Assembly (NCBI RefSeq): GCF_002127325.2
Contig: NC_035436.2
Span: 86,797,716-86,861,715 of the forward strand
From: Helianthus annuus
Lineage: Eukaryota > Streptophyta > Magnoliopsida > Asterales > Asteraceae
DNA length: 64,000 nucleotides
Direction: 5' to 3'
The notes under the pieces were generated by a model. It did no database searches, was not told the DNA's origin, and was given only the letters and a program-made list of their open reading frames with translations. A program made the translations under genes and the position numbers. Of the stretch, positions 23,636 to 35,200 are shown piece after piece (the first letter of the stretch is position 1; each line of letters starts with the position of its first letter).

Positions 23636-24218
23636 AATGGTTATAGGGAATTAGGTTATTAGTAATGCTTTGACCTAGACTATAACTTTTAGGACCCTAA
23701 CGCAAGTTTCTTGCGTTTAGATTTTAAAACAATACCGTCACCTATCCTTAGGTGATAACCACAATAGGAACGCTAAGTTTGAATCCGCTTTGAAAACTAA
23801 TCATCTGTTCTAGGATGATTGATTACTAGGTTTTGAACCCTCTGTTATATGGTTTTGAACCCTTTTGAGTTTTCAAAATCTCGTCAAAGTTTGGGTCTAA
23901 ATAGTGTGAACACGTGCAAACTGGAAGAGTGGGTGCCTGTACTCTGAGTTTTCTGTCTAAGGCTAGAGTGTTCGTACAAATCCGCAGTATCGGACCAGTC
24001 ACTCTTACCTGGGAACTCTTGGGGTGAGTGTCCACTTATAGGCGAGCATGTCTTCGGCGATACATTATTTTTGATCCATTTACTTTGATTAGTCTCCCCG
24101 TGTCGTTTGTTCGTTCGAGGTAACGAACAAATGATCGCCTTTCTGGTATTTTGACGGTATTTTCAATACCTCTTTTGCTTTTCAACCTCACTCGTTTCTC
24201 TTATGTCCTTATTAGACA

Positions 24219-25415
24219 ATGCCTCCTCGACGTGAAGCACAATCTTTCACTATTGAAGAAATCGCAGCCTTGGTTTCTCAGCAAGTGGCTGCTGTGCTTC
24301 CAGGCGTTGTGACCCAAGTCCACGAGATATTCAACAACAATAATAATAACAACAATGCGTCGTGCAACTTCAAGAGCTTCAATTCTGCTAAGGCTCTAAA
24401 GTTTTCTGGGTCGCAAGGAGCAACTGCGCTCTTACAGTGGTTTGAGAGTATCGAGAGCACATTCAGACACGTCCAGTGTCCAAATGCGCGGAAGGTTGAA
24501 TTTGCTTCTAGTGTGTTTGAGAAGCGAGCGCTTACCTGGTGGAATGGTGTTATGCGCGATAGGGGTGCCGAAGTGGAATTGGCACAAACATGGGATGAGC
24601 TTCGGGCTCTCATGATGAAAGAGTTTTGTCCCCGTCACGAGATTCGGGCTTTGGAGCGAGAGTTTGACGATCTAAAGCAAGATGGGGCTGAACACCGTGC
24701 GTACATGGATTGTTTTGAGGAACTCAGTCTATTGTGTCCCACCATGGTTACCCCACCAGAGAAAGCAATCGAAAGATATTTCGATGGTCTACCCGATTCT
24801 ATGCTGGATATTGTGACCGGTGTTAATCCTACTACCCTTCGTCAAGCAATCGAGTTATCGGCCACCCTGACTGAATCTAAAGTCAGGAAGGGTAAACTCA
24901 CCCGCAAGGGTGATAAAAAGAAGGTGACTGATTCTGGAAAAGACAAGAAAAAGGGTAAGGGTAAGGAAGGTGAGACGACAAAGAAGTCGAGGAAGCGGAA
25001 GGATGCTCAGAATTTCGCTGTTACGGCACAGACTGATCAGAACCCACCGGCTCAGCCTCCTGCGAAGAAGGCGTATGCAGGTACCGCACCTCATTGTGCT
25101 CGCTGCAACGGTCATCATGTTGCACAACAAGCTTGTAAGCAATGTACGACGTGTGGTAAGCTTGGGCATTTGGCCAATATTTATCGTCTGGGACAGAGTC
25201 AGGCTGCTCAGGTTTAAGCTCCGGTTCAGGGGAATGCTGCGAGATTCCCACCGGATTCATGTTTCAACTGTGGAGAGTTTGGTCACTTCCGCAACAACTG
25301 TCCAAGACTGGTGAATGCAAACCCGAATGCAAACGTCAACGTCAATGTGAATCAAGCACGAGGACGAGTGTATAACATCAATGAGGCAATCAACGATGCA
25401 GCAACGAACGATTAG
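24219..25415 (+). pseudogene. B-family gag with one in-frame stop
   Basis: The frame from ATG 24219 runs 398 codons to TAG 25413-25415, broken by TAA at 25215-25217. The N-terminus MPPRREAQSFTIEEIAALV is followed by an Asn run (residues 40-47), a capsid domain (ALTWWNGV near residue 106) ending at YFDGLPDSML, and a long Lys-rich linker. Knuckle 1 reads CTTCGKLGHLANIY, with Tyr in place of the last Cys; knuckle 2, CFNCGEFGHFRNNC, is intact but lies after the stop. It is a structural and RNA-packaging protein. The stop would yield a 332-residue product without knuckle 2. Confidence 0.88.
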
Positions 25416-25661
25416 TATTTTGTATTTCCTCTGGTTGTTATCTTTTAACATTTAAAGACAATGCAGTTGTTACATAAATAAAAAATTTGTGGTTTTTATT
25501 TTTGCGAACCAATGCAATTGTATGAATGTTTGATGCAACCTTATAATGTCAATACAAAAATAAACCACTCGTGTGGTTTTGTCATTTTTTTATGATCACT
25601 TGTGATCTCCCTAAGAACCTTAACCGCCCGTTTCTTTTAAGAAACAAAAACCTCAGAGTTA
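25416..25661 (+). other. Gag-pol spacer of B, protease missing
   Basis: AT-rich. I see no aspartic protease motif in any frame although this is where protease should begin, so it was probably lost by deletion. Confidence 0.55.
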
Positions 25662-26612
25662 TTGAAGAAAAGGATATGTTGCTTTCATAGCACATGTCAC
25701 GAGAAGAAAGACAAGCGCAAGAGTATACAGGATATTCCGATTGTTCGGGATTATCCAGAGGTGTTTCCTGACGAACTGTCTGGTTTACCTCCAGTTTGTC
25801 AAGTCCAGTTTCATTTTGACCTTGTACCCAATGCCAACCCGATTGCGAAAGCACCTTATCGTCTTGCACCATCAGAGATGCAAGAGTTATCGAAACAGCT
25901 TCAAGAGTTATCGGATAAAGGATTCATCCGTACGAGCTTTTCACCTTGGGGAGCCCCTGTCCTCTTCGTGAAAAAGAAAGATGGGTCTTTTCGAATGTGT
26001 ATCGATTATCGTGGGCTTGATAAGTTTACTGTCAAGAATCGATATCCCCTACCTCCAATTGATGATTTCTTTGATCAGTTGCAAGGTGCTTCATGCTTTT
26101 CAAAGATCGACCTGCGTTCTGGGTATCATCAACTTCATGTTCTCGAAGAAGATATTCGCAAAACTGCTTTCCGCACAAGATATGGGCATTATGAGTTCTC
26201 TGTCATGCCTCTTGGTTTGACAAATGCTCCAGCCATCTTTATGGACTTAATGAATAGGGTCTATAAACCTTATTTAGACAAGTTCATCATTGTGTTCATC
26301 GACGATATTTTTGTCTATTCGAAGTCTCGAGCCGAGCACGAGCAACACCTTCGCTTAACATTGGAACTCCTGAAGAAGGAACAACTTTTTGCTAAATTCT
26401 CCAAGTGTGAATTCTGGCTTAAAGAAGTTCAATTCTTGGGTCATATAGTCAATGAACAGGGTATTCATGTGGATTCATCCAAGATTGTTGCTATTAAAGA
26501 CTGGAATACACCAACAACACCAACAGAGATTCGATCTTCTCTTGGTCTTGCTGGATATTATCGTCAATTCATTTCAACTTCTCAAAAACCGTGGTTCCAC
26601 TCACTGCTTTGA
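25662..26612 (+). pseudogene. B-family reverse transcriptase domain
   Basis: An open frame of 316 residues. It holds the linker [20 protein letters not shown], then RT blocks [20 protein letters not shown] and CIDYRGLDK, and the first catalytic Asp in [10 protein letters not shown]. The motif [11 protein letters not shown] carries the two other Asp residues (FxDD type, as in other gypsy RTs), followed by [14 protein letters not shown]. The catalytic triad is intact. The frame is lost at about 26580 (FISTSQKP) by a frameshift; downstream VPLTALTQ is in another frame. It copies RNA into DNA in the particle; without protease and RNase H it cannot act alone. Confidence 0.9.
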
Positions 26613-26752
26613 CTCAAAACAATAAGCCTTTTGAGTGGGGACCCAAACAAGAAGAAGCGTTCCAAACGCTATTTAATCTTCAAACTCGTGTTCTTCAAGC
26701 TCAGCAATTTTGTGTTTCACAAAATTTGATGGGTACGGAATTACCACATTAG
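26585..26752 (+). pseudogene. RT tail, with RNase H deleted (B element)
   Basis: After the frameshift, [20 protein letters not shown] is the normal end of the RT connection. The frame then passes directly into sequence upstream of integrase, so none of the RNase H motifs (CDAS, YTDH) is present. It ends at TAG near 26750. Confidence 0.75.
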
Positions 26753-27691
26753 CTTGAGCTTAAACTCGAAACGAAGGACGATGGGTTGCTCTATTTCGAG
26801 GATCGTTTGTGGATTCCAAAACAAGACGATCTTCGCACCTTGGTAATGGACGAATCTCGCAAGTCTCGATATTCTATCCATCCTGGTGCTGATAAAGTGT
26901 ACAAGGATCTTCGTACTCAGTGCTAGTGGCCTGGTATGAAAAAGGATGTTGCCTTGTATGTATCAAAATGCCTAACTTGTCTTAAAGTCAAGGCTGAACA
27001 TCAACAACCTTCTGGTTTGCTTGTACAACCAGAGATACCGGTTTGGAAGTGGGAGATCCTTGCGATGGATCTCATCACTAAGCTACCGCGTATATCTAAA
27101 GGTCAAGATGCTATTTGGGTTGTTATCGGTCGATTAACGAAATCAGCTCATTTTATTCCAATTCGCGAGGATCTATTTGCTGATAAACTTGCAAAGATTT
27201 ATGTTGATGAGGTTGTATCACGACATGGTGTGCCTTTGGATATCATTTCTAATCGTGATGCTCGATTTTCATCTCATTTTTGGAAGACCATGCAATCTAC
27301 TTTGGGAACCAAACTGAATCTAAGCACTGCTTATCATCCCCAAACAAATAGTCAATCTGAGCGAACGATTCAAACTTTGGAGGATATGATTAGAGCTACC
27401 TCCAGAGCTTGGGATATTCACCCGACTTTTCACATGTCCAATTTGCGAAAATGTTTAGCTGACGCTGATCTTCACATTCCTCTCGATGAGATCCGAATCG
27501 ATGAAATGATGCACTTTATCGAGAAACCCGTGGAGATCATGGACCGTACTTTCAAACAGTTGAAGAACAAACGGATTCGATTGGTAAAAATTCTCTGGGA
27601 ATCCAAACGTGGCCCAGAGTTTACTTGGGAACGTGAGGACCAGATGAAGGAGAAATATCCGCATTTGTTTTCACAAGCTTCCTCTGGTTAA
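26753..27691 (+). pseudogene. B-family integrase with stop and internal deletion
   Basis: The zinc-binding region has YSIHPG and CLTC, but the first His of the HHCC finger is replaced (SRKSRYS for the usual AHKSRYS). A TAG at 26924-26926 replaces the first Trp of WWPG. From 26936 the frame is open for 251 codons: [17 protein letters not shown] and SERTIQ hold the D, D and E catalytic residues. After EDMIRA the frame jumps to FHMSNLRKC, losing the rest of the core and following region. The tail [17 protein letters not shown] is the chromovirus-type C-terminus and is the same motif as at 6365. Confidence 0.87.
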
Positions 27692-27727
27692 AAATTTCGG
27701 GACGAAATTTCCTGAAGTAGGGGAGAC
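27692..27727 (+). promoter_or_regulatory. Conserved hairpin and polypurine tract of B
   Basis: AAATTTCGGGACGAAATTT, then AAGTAGGGGAGAC directly before the LTR. Confidence 0.8.
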
Positions 27728-30700
27728 TGTGACAACTGTGTTCTGTAGTCGTGGTTCAATATAAAACAATGTGATTTGGTGTTATTATATGTGTTTTTGT
27801 GTTATTATGTGTGTATTTGTGTTTGGTGATTTTGCAATTTAATTAGATTCCGATTTCAAGCTCTAAGTCGCTTCTGGAAGGTTATACGCGCACTGATGCG
27901 TAAATATAACCAGTTTAATGCAACAAACACTCCAGAATAGTGAAATAGGCTTAACATACCTTAAATAACATCCACATAACTTTGAAATAAGTTTTGGATG
28001 GTTTGGTGTGTTGAAATCAAGTTTGTCCGATCGCAGGGACTATTTGTGTCAAACTGTGAAACTATACCGATTTATAGTAACGAACATTCCGGAACTTGAA
28101 TCTAAGTTAAACATACCCTAAATATCCTTTAAATAGCTTAGAAATAGGCTTTGAGGGGTTCGGTATGCTAAAATAAACTTTATTGATCAATAGGGACTAA
28201 AAGCGTCAAAAAGTGCACAAGTTTGCATTTTCGCACATATCTTACATTCTGAATATATCCGGACATCCAAAAAAATTATGTAAGCACTAAAATATTTTAT
28301 TATAGTGTTTGGCATAAGAAAATTCCATTCGTCGCTTGATTTGGATCGTTTTTGCGTCCGTTACAACTTCCGCCGTAATTAAGCGAATAACGCAACCGTA
28401 CGACCAAACGAACCGACATCTGAGATGTTTTTGAGCATATTTTAAGTTCCCTCTACTTTAACTTTATTTTAGATCCTTGAAATGGGGTTAACGGGGCTTA
28501 AAAGTGCCAAAAAAAATCAAGTTTTACAAGTGTAAGGACCATTTTTGAAATTTCTGGCAGATTCAATGAACCTAGTCCATTTTGAAGTATTGATGGTTTT
28601 CACCCATGGTTTTGCAAAACCATGGGCTGGTATTCAATGAACATAGTCCACATTAGGGGCTCCCATGGTTTTAGAAAACCATGGGCACACATGTAAGGTC
28701 CAGATCAAAGCTCAGTTTTCGAGGAACGATCTTAACGGTTCTAGAAATCCTATATATACCCCATCCATTTCACTTCAAAACCCACAATTTGAAATCTGAT
28801 TTATGCTCTCTAAGTGGAAGTATATGCTTCCTACCTGAGAGAAAAATCAGAATCAAATCTTGTGGGGACCTTCTGTAAGTATTCTTTCGTTCTTTTCATT
28901 CGTTTTATAGTTAAAATCAAACTGTGTTTGACTTTCTACTTTGACCAGTTTATGGTCAACACGAAGTTCATTTAAACTTCATAACGTGAGCGTAATCACC
29001 ATAGTTAGAGTCCTTAGTGACTATACCTACTGATTTCCACGTTATCTAGGCTCAGTGACGAGTCGTAGTTTCGGCCAAAATGCGTTTTCTCGCGTATTTT
29101 GTAACCAAACTACTCTAGGATATCAAAACCGTTTGTTTTGATATCAAAACCTGTTTTCTAACTTAACTAAACATGTTCTAGCATGTTTAGCTCGTCACTT
29201 TTTAGATTAGTGCTTATGTAAAGTCGTAAGTCAAGCGGACTAAACACCCGCTTAGACTTTCGAACACGACCCGTTTGGTCGATCATTAGGATCCGACCAA
29301 ACATGTTTAGTAACCATAGTAGCATAGGGAATAACCTTCCGAGGTTATACCTTATGGTCACCTAGTTTTAAGTAGTTTTATGATAAGTAGTTTATATGCC
29401 TTAGGTAAATTACCAAAATACCCTTTTCATGCATAATTGGTAATTAAGCATATGTAACCTAAGCTTTTGCCACGTAACTGATTATGTAACATATTTAAAC
29501 ATAAAGAGGCATATAATACTTGTCATAGGACTAGTTAGACGTCTCGAACGCGCTTTTGCGCGCACGACGCGTTAAAGTAGCGTAAGCTACCTTAATGGGT
29601 CACGATGGGTCGAAAGCACTTAGGTTAGGTTCCGATTTAGGATGTAGGCTTTGTCAAACCATATCACATGTGTTCCAACACTCATTTGGTTTACAAGACC
29701 TCATTCTGTCCGATCGTCCGATTTAGGCGTCTATTGTTTGACTAGTGGTTCGATTACTAGGTGCTACTTGATTTCTCTGGTTTGCTTAAGTTTGCTTGAG
29801 TTCTATTGATCGAGGATACTTTGCACTTCATGTGAGTACATAGTTCCCCTATTTTACTGTTTTCAAATGTTTTGGGGTGATTCATATGTACGAAATGTTT
29901 TCAAGGTTTAAACGATGATTTCAAAAACAATTAAAACGATTTTTACTAAACTAATAACGATTTCAATAATGTGAACGAAACTTGATGGTTGTAGTTACAT
30001 AACAAATGACATTCATTAGCATTGATCAAGCCGACCAGTATTAGGTTATGGTACCATAGGATCTGACAAATCTCGTTATTGCACTGCACCCATGGTTATG
30101 TGTGGGGGTTGTGGGTAGCGACTGAATCTGATGTTTGTTAACTTACCCTTTGGTGGTTTGTTAATTCGAGAAGCGAGAAGCGAGGTGATCTAGTCATGAA
30201 GGTTTGAATGTTGTTAGCGAGACGACCATAAATAAGTTTTCACAATTAAAACGAGGATGATTTTAAACGATTTAAACGAGTTAACGATTTGGAAACGATT
30301 TGAAAACGATTTGAACAAGTTATACGAATTGGATAAACGATTGGTTTTTGGTTAGTGTATAGATAACAGGACGGGTGTAATATGGTGAAAGCATGGTAGA
30401 TACGCCGCTGGTACTTCTTATATATAAGTGTTTTCAATATATTACATACCGTGGCGTTATTTAGTTCACTTGGGTAAACGATTTCGAAACGATGTCACAC
30501 AAACGATGTTTTCTAAAGGTTATAAACCATACGAGTTTTTAACGAATTTTTACAAGATGTTTTACAAGTTGGTTTTCTAAAACAAATGTTTTTGGGTTAA
30601 GAAGCATGGCTATGGGATTTTACAAACTACAACCCACTTGATTTGAGTTGGTTAACTATGTTGCAATACACTTTTCAAAACAAGGTTTGTATTTTGACTC

Positions 30701-31062
30701 TTGTAGTCTAATAAAGTACTGCAACATATAAACGAGCCATGATTCTGATACTCTTATAAAACCTATGTACTCGCCAGCATTTCTTTGCTGACTAAGTTTT
30801 TACATATGTTTCAGGTGTTGATGCTTGATTGATTTCTAGGATGCATGCGTCACATAGGATCTGGACAAGGCCTTAGTGACATAACAACTATGATAGACGA
30901 TATAAAACTAGTTTGTTCTATGTGTTAAGACAAATGAAATGATTAATTTTATCAATAAAACAAAACTATTTTGTATCCATGGTTGTGAAACAATAGCTTC
31001 TGTTGCAACACTCCCCGATGTTTCCGCCACGGTTTGTTGTCCTACGTGGTCGGGGTGTGACA
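27728..31062 (+). repeat. 3' LTR of B element
   Basis: 3335 bp, TGTGACAACTGTG to GGGGTGTGACA. A TATA box TATATATA lies at 28751-28758, followed by ACCCCATCC. Inside are repeated blocks built on CCATGGTTTT(G/A)(C/A)AAAACCATGG at about 28600-28690, which form hairpins. Confidence 0.9.
28751..28758 (+). promoter_or_regulatory. TATA box of B LTR
   Basis: TATATATA in context CCTATATATACCCC. Confidence 0.6.
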
Positions 31063-31705
31063 TGTTTGGGTGTAGCGAGCCCCACCCCTGAGTCCGCAGG
31101 ATGGACCATGTGGTGACTATGTCTTCCAGCCGAAGCCCGATGCGAAATCTGCTAGGTTTGAGTCTTCCTGCATCACTTCACACATATCAACGGCCTTGCA
31201 AACCATTGGTGATCTCTTTTTCCTTATTGCTACATACCAGGGACTTACATACATACTTACAACATTTTTCAAAGGTTTATACATACACACAAACAAGCAT
31301 ATGAACTCGCTCAACTTTTGTTGATGTTTTCAAACTACATGTATTTCAGGAAATTTTAATGGATCTGGCGGGCGTTGGAAGTTTTTATGCTGCGTTAAGA
31401 ATAAAGATGTCATCCATGGCCTTTGAGTTTGGACGGTGTGTCTTATTCCTGGACGAGACATGTCTTTCAAACTTTGGTATTATTCAATATATTTTGACGA
31501 GTCCTTAATGAACTCAAAAACAATTTGTACGATTTGTAAAAATTGAATTTGGTGTCTACGTTTTAAAACAATGTTATTATGTTTTGAACTTATTTTATGG
31601 ATAATAAATCTATGGTTTTATCATATAGTTGATGTTATGATTGAATGCAATGATATTAAGAAAGTCACACCATAATCACGCTTCAGCAAAAGTCAGGGTG
31701 TGACA
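31063..31705 (+). other. Distal part of C LTR, after the B insertion
   Basis: TGGGTGTAGCGAGCCC and GCTAGGTTTGAGTCTTCCT match the LTR at 63846-63950. It ends with GGGTGTGACA, the outer end of the C LTR. Confidence 0.8.
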
Positions 31706-31769
31706 CATACAAAGCCATTTCGGAAATTATAGAGAATCAGTAGTGGTGGTGGCTGTAAATAAGCACTTG

Positions 31770-31986
31770 TCAAGCCATCAAACATCCAATATATAATAGT
31801 TGTAATGTCAGGAAACAAAAAAACGAATAGAAAAAGTTAAAGATGTATCTGAGTAAAAAGATGTAATCAAGGGTTAAAGTTGTTGGTATCATCGATTTTT
31901 TCATCAAACCAGACAATTGGCCCTTCAATTTCCCAAGCCTTTCTATCAGTTCCCCCTTCACGATATGAATCCCTGCCTGTGAATAC
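31770..31986 (-). pseudogene. Exon-like fragment c, unknown protein
   Basis: It begins after an acceptor (TATTCAG) and is open to 31770: YSQAGIHIVKGELIERLGKL, then KGQLSGLMKK, a charged helical stretch. Splicing from fragment b keeps the frame across the junction (DG-TYSQAG), supporting a former gene. I do not recognise the family. Confidence 0.45.
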
Positions 31987-32080
31987 CTGAATATGATTCA
32001 GTTATGGATTTGTGAAGGGTTTCTACTGCATCACCAACAACATGTTCAGTTATATATTTTCCACACATTCAAGTACTTAC

Positions 32081-32180
32081 GTTCCATCAACCAATTTTTT
32101 GAAGTAAAGATACTCAAGAACACTTAATTCCTCAACCAAGAGAGTATTCACATTGACTGACATATTCCCAAGCACAAAGC
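32081..32180 (-). pseudogene. Exon-like fragment b, unknown protein
   Basis: 100 bp between CTCAG and GTAAGT. It encodes FVLGNMSVNVNTLLVEELSV and then LEYLYFKKLVDG. The downstream junction to fragment c is in frame; the upstream junction to fragment a is not. Confidence 0.45.
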
Positions 32181-32271
32181 CTGAGACGAACATATAATAA
32201 GAATACAACAATAATAGTAATAATAATAACAATAACAATATTGTTAATAACACATGTTAGTGAAGACTTAC

Positions 32272-32377
32272 CAGATATAGTTCATGATATCGATCAACCT
32301 ATGTTTCTCAATTATGAGCGTCAAGCTGAAGGTTCTAGCGTCCCTTTCCATTCTGCACCAGGCTTCAATGTATTCAG
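32272..32377 (-). pseudogene. Exon-like fragment a, unknown protein
   Basis: Ends at a good donor (GGTAAGT). One frame reads EYIEAWCRMERDARTFSLTL and continues IIEKHRLIDIMNY. The frame does not join fragment b, so the assembly is broken or my acceptor choice is wrong. Family not recognised. Confidence 0.35.
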
Positions 32378-32909
32378 CTTTTCAATTATAGCGGTCTCCA
32401 CACCACTAACACACGAACAAAACGCCATTTTGTTACTTATGTTCTACTTTGAATACAAAATCACCAATGCCGGCAAAAACCCAAATAGCTACGAAACTAG
32501 CCAAGCATGTTTGAAACTCACCCAAAGTTTATTCAAAACAATCTCAAGCCAATTTGCACAATCAGTACTGAGAAATCATTTCCTCTTTATAGAGGTTTTT
32601 CTTAAATTATTATAGCATGCAGAAAGTAAGTAACAAAACATATCTTAAAGGGTACGTCTTCCCTTTGGGTTCAGAGAATAGTATTGTAAGGGTCTTCCCA
32701 AGGTTGTAGGAGAGATTGCACTTCTTGTAAAAGATTGTTGCCATTGCCAGCATAACTATGGTATGAAACTGTTTATTTGTCCCCTAATAAACCACATAAT
32801 TAGAATGGGAACTTATTTTTAAACGCGTTCTTGGCTTGCGTAATGGGTCAAACTTGTTCGTAAGTAAACATTAAAAAATGTAAATTTGGAAAATAAAAAC
32901 TCAAATGTA

Positions 32910-33003
32910 CCTGGTTGCTTTCTTGGCTTGCGCAATGGAACAAACTTGGCACCAATAGCCAAACCAATTGGACAGCCAAATATAAAATTCGTTGTTCTTC
33001 GCC
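32910..33003 (-). pseudogene. Adenine phosphoribosyltransferase-like exon fragment
   Basis: Between AG and GT the minus strand encodes FIFGCPIGLAIGAKFVPLRK followed by PRKQPG. This closely resembles the plant APRT exon with FIFG..ALAIGAKFVP.RKP..LPG, and the exon ends at the same PG position. The residues before it (RRTTN) have diverged. APRT salvages adenine to AMP. Only this exon is convincing; neighbouring APRT exons were not found, so it is a captured or decayed fragment. Confidence 0.6.
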
Positions 33004-33109
33004 TGCAACAAACAATTGTCTGATGAGAATGAAAATCAATCCACGCACATATATGACACGAAAAGTAAGAATAAAATTTAGTTAGATAAAAGGGACTCAA
33101 AATAACACC

Positions 33110-33225
33110 ATATCGATAAGAAAAGGAACCTGCTTACAATCAACTGGATGAACGATAAAGAAGACTCAAAATAACACCAAATCTATGGAAAACGAACCTG
33201 CTTGCAATCGATTGGAAGAATGATC
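33110..33225. repeat. Imperfect ~60-bp direct duplication
   Basis: AAGACTCAAAATAACACCAA..AACCTGCTT(G/A)CAATC occurs twice with small changes. Confidence 0.55.
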
Positions 33226-33324
33226 AGCTCTCTAAAGGACCTATTGTCAACAAAGACATCACAATTTTAAGGATTTAAATAGAGAATGATGGATGAAACA
33301 TTGCTTAAGCTTAAACAATAATCT

Positions 33325-33452
33325 GTACTATAACCTTTCTGGTATACCAAATCATCACTCCCAATTGTTGAACTGTAATAGTGTCAGCAAACAACGTCAC
33401 CTCTGACAATTGCTTAAAATCTACTTCAATACGTGAATTTAATCGGAAAACC
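33325..33452 (-). pseudogene. Exon-like fragment, unknown protein
   Basis: After TTTAG the minus strand reads VFRLNSRIEVDFKQLSEVTL and FADTITVQQLGVMIW, followed by GTATAC, a possible weak donor. Family not recognised. Confidence 0.35.
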
Positions 33453-34120
33453 TAAAGATGAACATATGATAGAGAACATCAAACAGGAAGCGACATTATC
33501 AAACATGAATCGATATTTGAAGAACTGTTACCTATTTATTGAATCGTTTGGAGAAGACAGTGATGGATCCCATCTTTCAAAAAGCACCAAATCTTGAAAA
33601 ATACAACAGAAGCACTCAAGAAATGAATATAGGCATTGATGAATGCATAAGTTAGAAATCACTGAAACCCTAAGAAGAGGCGTCGGCTAAGTCTTCCAGA
33701 CACCAACAACGCCGCAAAAAGAAAACTGAAAACACGGATACATACCTTATACGCCGCATAATAAGGACTGGTTGCTTCCACTTACGATTGAAGATGAAGA
33801 AATCTAGGGTTCAGGAGATTGTAAATAACATATTAAAGATCAATAGATGATATCTAGAGTTTAAGGAAGAAATAGATAGTGTTTAACAATGACAAAGAAA
33901 AATCAAAGAGGGAAAAGAAAAATAACATACGTATGTTTTTCGAAGATCAATCGATGAAGAAAGAAGAACCGGATGCAGGAGATGGGTAGTAGGGTTTTGG
34001 AGTGGAGTGAAGCGTATTAAAGAAGCTAAGGAGGAGGGTTTTGGCGGAAAAAACAAAAAAAAAGTGGTCTAAGCAAATGCCACGTGGCAAAGATTGTTTT
34101 GCTTTATTAGAAATAGTAGA

Positions 34121-34425
34121 TGAAAATCTTTTTGTACACGTGTCACTCTCTGGTGCCTCCTCGCTTTTAATAATAGTATTATATATTGATTTTATACACA
34201 AAATATAATATAATATTAATTAATATAGTTAGAGATAAACGTCTAAATTCAAATTTAATTTCTTCCTATACTAATAAATGAAAATCTTTTTGTACACGTG
34301 TCACTCTCTGGTGGCTCCTCCCTTTTAATAATAGTATTATATATTAATTTTATACACAAAATATAATATAATATTAATTAATATAGTTATAGATAAACGT
34401 CTAAATTCAAATTTAATTAATAATT
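34121..34425. repeat. Direct repeat of about 145 bp, two copies
   Basis: A unit starting TGAAAATCTTTTTGTACACG and running through CACAAAATATAATATAATATT occurs at 34121 and 34279 with few differences. Confidence 0.85.
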
Positions 34426-34660
34426 ATCTATAATAAATAGAAATGTATCAAATAATATAATAAGTATAATATTATTTAATATAGTTAGACATCAAACGTA
34501 TAATTTCAAATATAATTAATAGTAAATTACTTTTTGAGTTCCTATGTTTTAATGGTTTTAACCACTTGAATAAAAAATCAAAAAGTTTAACACCTTGAGT
34601 CTCTAACCGCTCATTAACACCCTCTGTAAAAAATTCAAAAAACCTTTTGTAAGGTTGATT

Positions 34661-35200
34661 TGCTGGGATTGAACCCTATCAGAAGAACAAATAATGAAAG
34701 CCAAAACTGGGTCACAACAGTGGATACATCATAAGAAGATAGCAGTAGTTTAGTGTATCACTTGTATTGTATAGAATCAGTGGTTAAGATTAGCAGTGTT
34801 TAGCCAGCAGTAGTTATATGTAACAGTGGTTAAAGGTTGTTTGGTTGTTAGATGTCACTTTCATGGTGACGTCAGCTAAGATGCTTCAGTGGTTTGATCT
34901 GCCTATAAATGTAACAGTACCCAGTACTGTTCCATTTGATTGACTGAGTGAGTTCTTCTCCTCATATCCAATCCCTTTATCTTGTGCAATCAACCATGGA
35001 GTATCAGGCTAAGGGGGAGTTTAGTTTGTAAGCTTGCTTTGTAATCTTTTGATTTGCTTTGTAACCTTTTGACTGATGAAAAGCATGTGTTTATTAAAAC
35101 TATTCTCCTTTGATTGTGTTTACAAAGTTTGTGTTCATTTCCGCTGCATAAATCATTGAATCATGTTTATTAATTGTTCATCTATCACAAACAAACACAA
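34661..35200 (+). repeat. Copia-like LTR fragment
   Basis: Starts TGCTGGGATTGAACCC. It contains TGACGTCA (34867-34874) about 30 bp before TATAAAT (34904-34910), and is followed by ATCATGAGAGCCTCCGATCC, which resembles a decayed tRNA-Met primer site. Ends and target duplication are unclear. No copia gag-pol follows. Confidence 0.4.
34867..34910 (+). promoter_or_regulatory. TGACGTCA element and TATA box in the copia-like LTR
   Basis: The palindrome TGACGTCA is a bZIP (as-1/CRE class) binding site; TATAAAT follows at core-promoter distance. Confidence 0.5.

Larger units (their letters stand above)
22401..31062 (+). mobile_element. Family B Ty3/gypsy chromovirus-like element, defective
   Basis: Order: truncated 5' LTR (22401-23614), primer site, gag, RT, integrase, polypurine tract, complete 3' LTR (27728-31062). 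Protease and RNase H are absent and integrase has an internal deletion. It sits in the C LTR; its left junction removed the first roughly 2.1 kb of its own 5' LTR and apparently neighbouring C sequence, so no target duplication can be confirmed. Pol order RT before integrase makes it Ty3/gypsy. Confidence 0.9.
17613..31705 (+). repeat. 3' LTR of family C, split by two insertions
   Basis: The outer ends are TGTGACACTTGTG at 17613 and GGGTGTGACA at 31705. Own sequence remains at 17613-18365, 21536-about 22400 and 31063-31705. The related LTR at 61008 gives the order: its start matches 17613, its C-tract (61758-61770) matches the solo-LTR insertion point, and its stretch from 63846 matches 31063 onwards. 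Comparison implies that a piece of C LTR is missing at about 22400. Confidence 0.8.
31706..34080 (-). other. Non-LTR segment carrying spliced-gene fragments
   Basis: It lies between the C LTR end and Helitron-like DNA. On the minus strand several short stretches have exon-like coding bounded by AG and GT, separated by AT-rich intron-like DNA. The right end (about 33940-34060) looks like a gene 5' region, with AAAACCCTCC and AAAACCCTAC motifs. Such mixtures are typical of gene capture by Helitrons or Pack-MULEs, but a decayed host gene is also possible. Confidence 0.5.

Noticed and set aside
32241..32615. 124-codon plus-strand open frame
   Set aside because: It runs antisense to exon-like fragment a and its splice site, has no recognisable domain and is AT-rich. 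I treat it as a chance frame.
34661..35200. Full copia element
   Set aside because: Only LTR-like and primer-site-like sequence is present; no gag-pol follows before the Helitron-like end.
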